From Spirochaetota bacterium (GTDB lineage Bacteria > Spirochaetota > JAHITG01): DNA of 6,217 nt. The DNA is taken from positions 1-6,217 of the forward strand of contig JAHITG010000334.1 of NCBI GenBank assembly GCA_018817865.1. The letters are read 5' to 3'. The translations under genes were made by a program, and so were the position numbers. Below the pieces are notes generated by a model, which had not been told where the DNA came from, did not search any database, and worked only from the letters and a program-made list of their open reading frames with translations. Of this stretch, positions 5,990 to 6,217 are shown piece after piece. Numbering within the stretch: position 1 is the stretch's first letter; every line of letters begins with the position of its first letter.

Positions 5990-6014
5990 AACAGGCCTTC
6001 AGGCCTGTTTTTTT
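5990..6014 (+). terminator. Intrinsic terminator-like hairpin without an upstream + strand gene
   Basis: A perfect 9-bp stem AACAGGCCT/AGGCCTGTT with a two-base TC loop runs into seven T (6008-6014), so it is oriented for + strand transcripts. No + strand coding region precedes it in this gap. It may end a small RNA, stop read-through, or simply be part of a mobile repeat. Confidence 0.55.
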
Positions 6015-6084
6015 AATTAAAAAAACTTAAAAAAAGTTGGCCGCTTTTTTAAAAGTTGTCGTCTTAAGAATTGCAAATGGAAAA

Positions 6085-6101
6085 GATTTCCCTAGGAAAT
6101 C
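6085..6101. repeat. Short palindrome GATTTCC-CTA-GGAAATC
   Basis: A 7-bp perfect stem with a three-base loop lies just before the next palindrome. No function can be assigned; it could be an operator or part of the repeat cluster. Confidence 0.55.
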
Positions 6102-6105
6102 ATCA

Positions 6106-6125
6106 GGGCTCACTAAAGTGAGCCC
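6106..6125. repeat. Palindrome GGGCTCACT-AA-AGTGAGCCC
   Basis: A 9-bp perfect stem with a two-base AA loop, built like the other mini-hairpins in the window (CGGTT-AA-AACCG, CGACT-TT-AGTCG). The shared stem-dinucleotide-stem design suggests the same class of intergenic repeat. Confidence 0.7.
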
Positions 6126-6171
6126 ACCCTTTTCTTTAGAAATATTATTATATTTCATAGATAAAGTAAAT

Positions 6172-6199
6172 GTAGGGACAAGGCATGCCTTGTCCCTAC
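6172..6199. repeat. Perfect 28-bp palindrome
   Basis: GTAGGGACAAGGCA is followed at once by its exact reverse complement, with no spacer. From memory, GTAGGGACAAGGC-type palindromes are common dispersed repeats in many uncultivated bacterial genomes. Its place six bases before a -10-like box means it could also affect the promoter at the right edge. Confidence 0.85.
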
Positions 6200-6204
6200 T
6201 AAAG

Positions 6205-6216
6205 TATAATAAGGAG
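6205..6216 (+). promoter_or_regulatory. -10-like box and Shine-Dalgarno-like motif for a gene beyond the right edge
   Basis: TATAAT (6205-6210) is followed directly by AAGGAG (6211-6216) at the end of the window. The Shine-Dalgarno-like motif suggests a + strand start codon a few bases beyond 6217. No good -35 is seen 16-18 bases upstream, and a -10 touching the Shine-Dalgarno would be unusual, so the TATAAT may be chance. Confidence 0.35.
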
Positions 6217-6217
6217 C

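Larger units (their letters stand above)
5818..6217. other. 400-bp non-coding, hairpin-rich region upstream of thrC
   Basis: I find no convincing coding frame or tRNA here. Besides the separately listed elements it contains a small hairpin TCTTCT-TTGTT-AGAAGA (5872-5888) and an AT-rich stretch (6010-6060) with a direct repeat AAAAGTTG (6032-6039 and 6051-6058). The region is the space between thrC on the minus strand and a gene that probably starts just past the right edge on the + strand. Confidence 0.75.

Noticed and set aside
5818..6217. CRISPR array or integron attC-like array
   Set aside because: The palindromes differ from each other and are not evenly spaced, there are no equal repeats with unique spacers, and no cas or integrase gene is visible.

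Overview
The window looks like ordinary chromosome of a free-living bacterium, with moderate GC, short intergenic gaps and many small palindromic repeats between genes. The repeats resemble those I remember from uncultivated anaerobic lineages (Omnitrophota-like and similar candidate phyla). That placement is inferred from memory, and no marker gene here fixes it.

Layout. (1) From 1 to 1293 on the + strand is the 3' part of a gene for an (alpha/alpha)-toroid, glycosidase-like protein with a highly charged Lys/Glu tail. Its 5' end lies outside the window. (2) A 147-bp gap, where this gene converges on the next, is packed with small hairpins. (3) Four minus-strand genes follow, read from right to left: threonine synthase (thrC, 5817-4468), an RlmD/RumA-type 23S rRNA uracil-C5 methyltransferase (4352-3219), KDPG aldolase (eda, 3173-2532) and 2-keto-3-deoxygluconate kinase (kdgK, 2433-1441). 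(4) A roughly 400-bp non-coding stretch upstream of thrC (5818-6217) holds at least eight distinct hairpins and one terminator-like hairpin. It ends in a -10-like box and a Shine-Dalgarno-like motif pointing out of the window.

Function. kdgK and eda together turn 2-keto-3-deoxygluconate into pyruvate and glyceraldehyde-3-phosphate. This is the lower part of hexuronate or semi-phosphorylative Entner-Doudoroff catabolism. No 6-phosphogluconate dehydratase gene is present. thrC (threonine biosynthesis) and the rRNA methyltransferase appear to be unrelated neighbours. Repeats separate thrC from the methyltransferase and eda from kdgK, and eda and thrC each have their own promoter-like sequence very close to the ATG, so a single four-gene operon is not clearly supported.

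I see no new multi-gene system. The parts most worth a second look are the intergenic hairpin strings, including one repeat family present twice in opposite orientation and one hairpin module with a compensated stem-length change. Others are a perfect 29-bp-stem GGGGTCAG-type inverted repeat whose degenerate neighbour supplies the thrC stop codon, the near-leaderless promoter layout, and the divergent active-site motifs of the threonine synthase.
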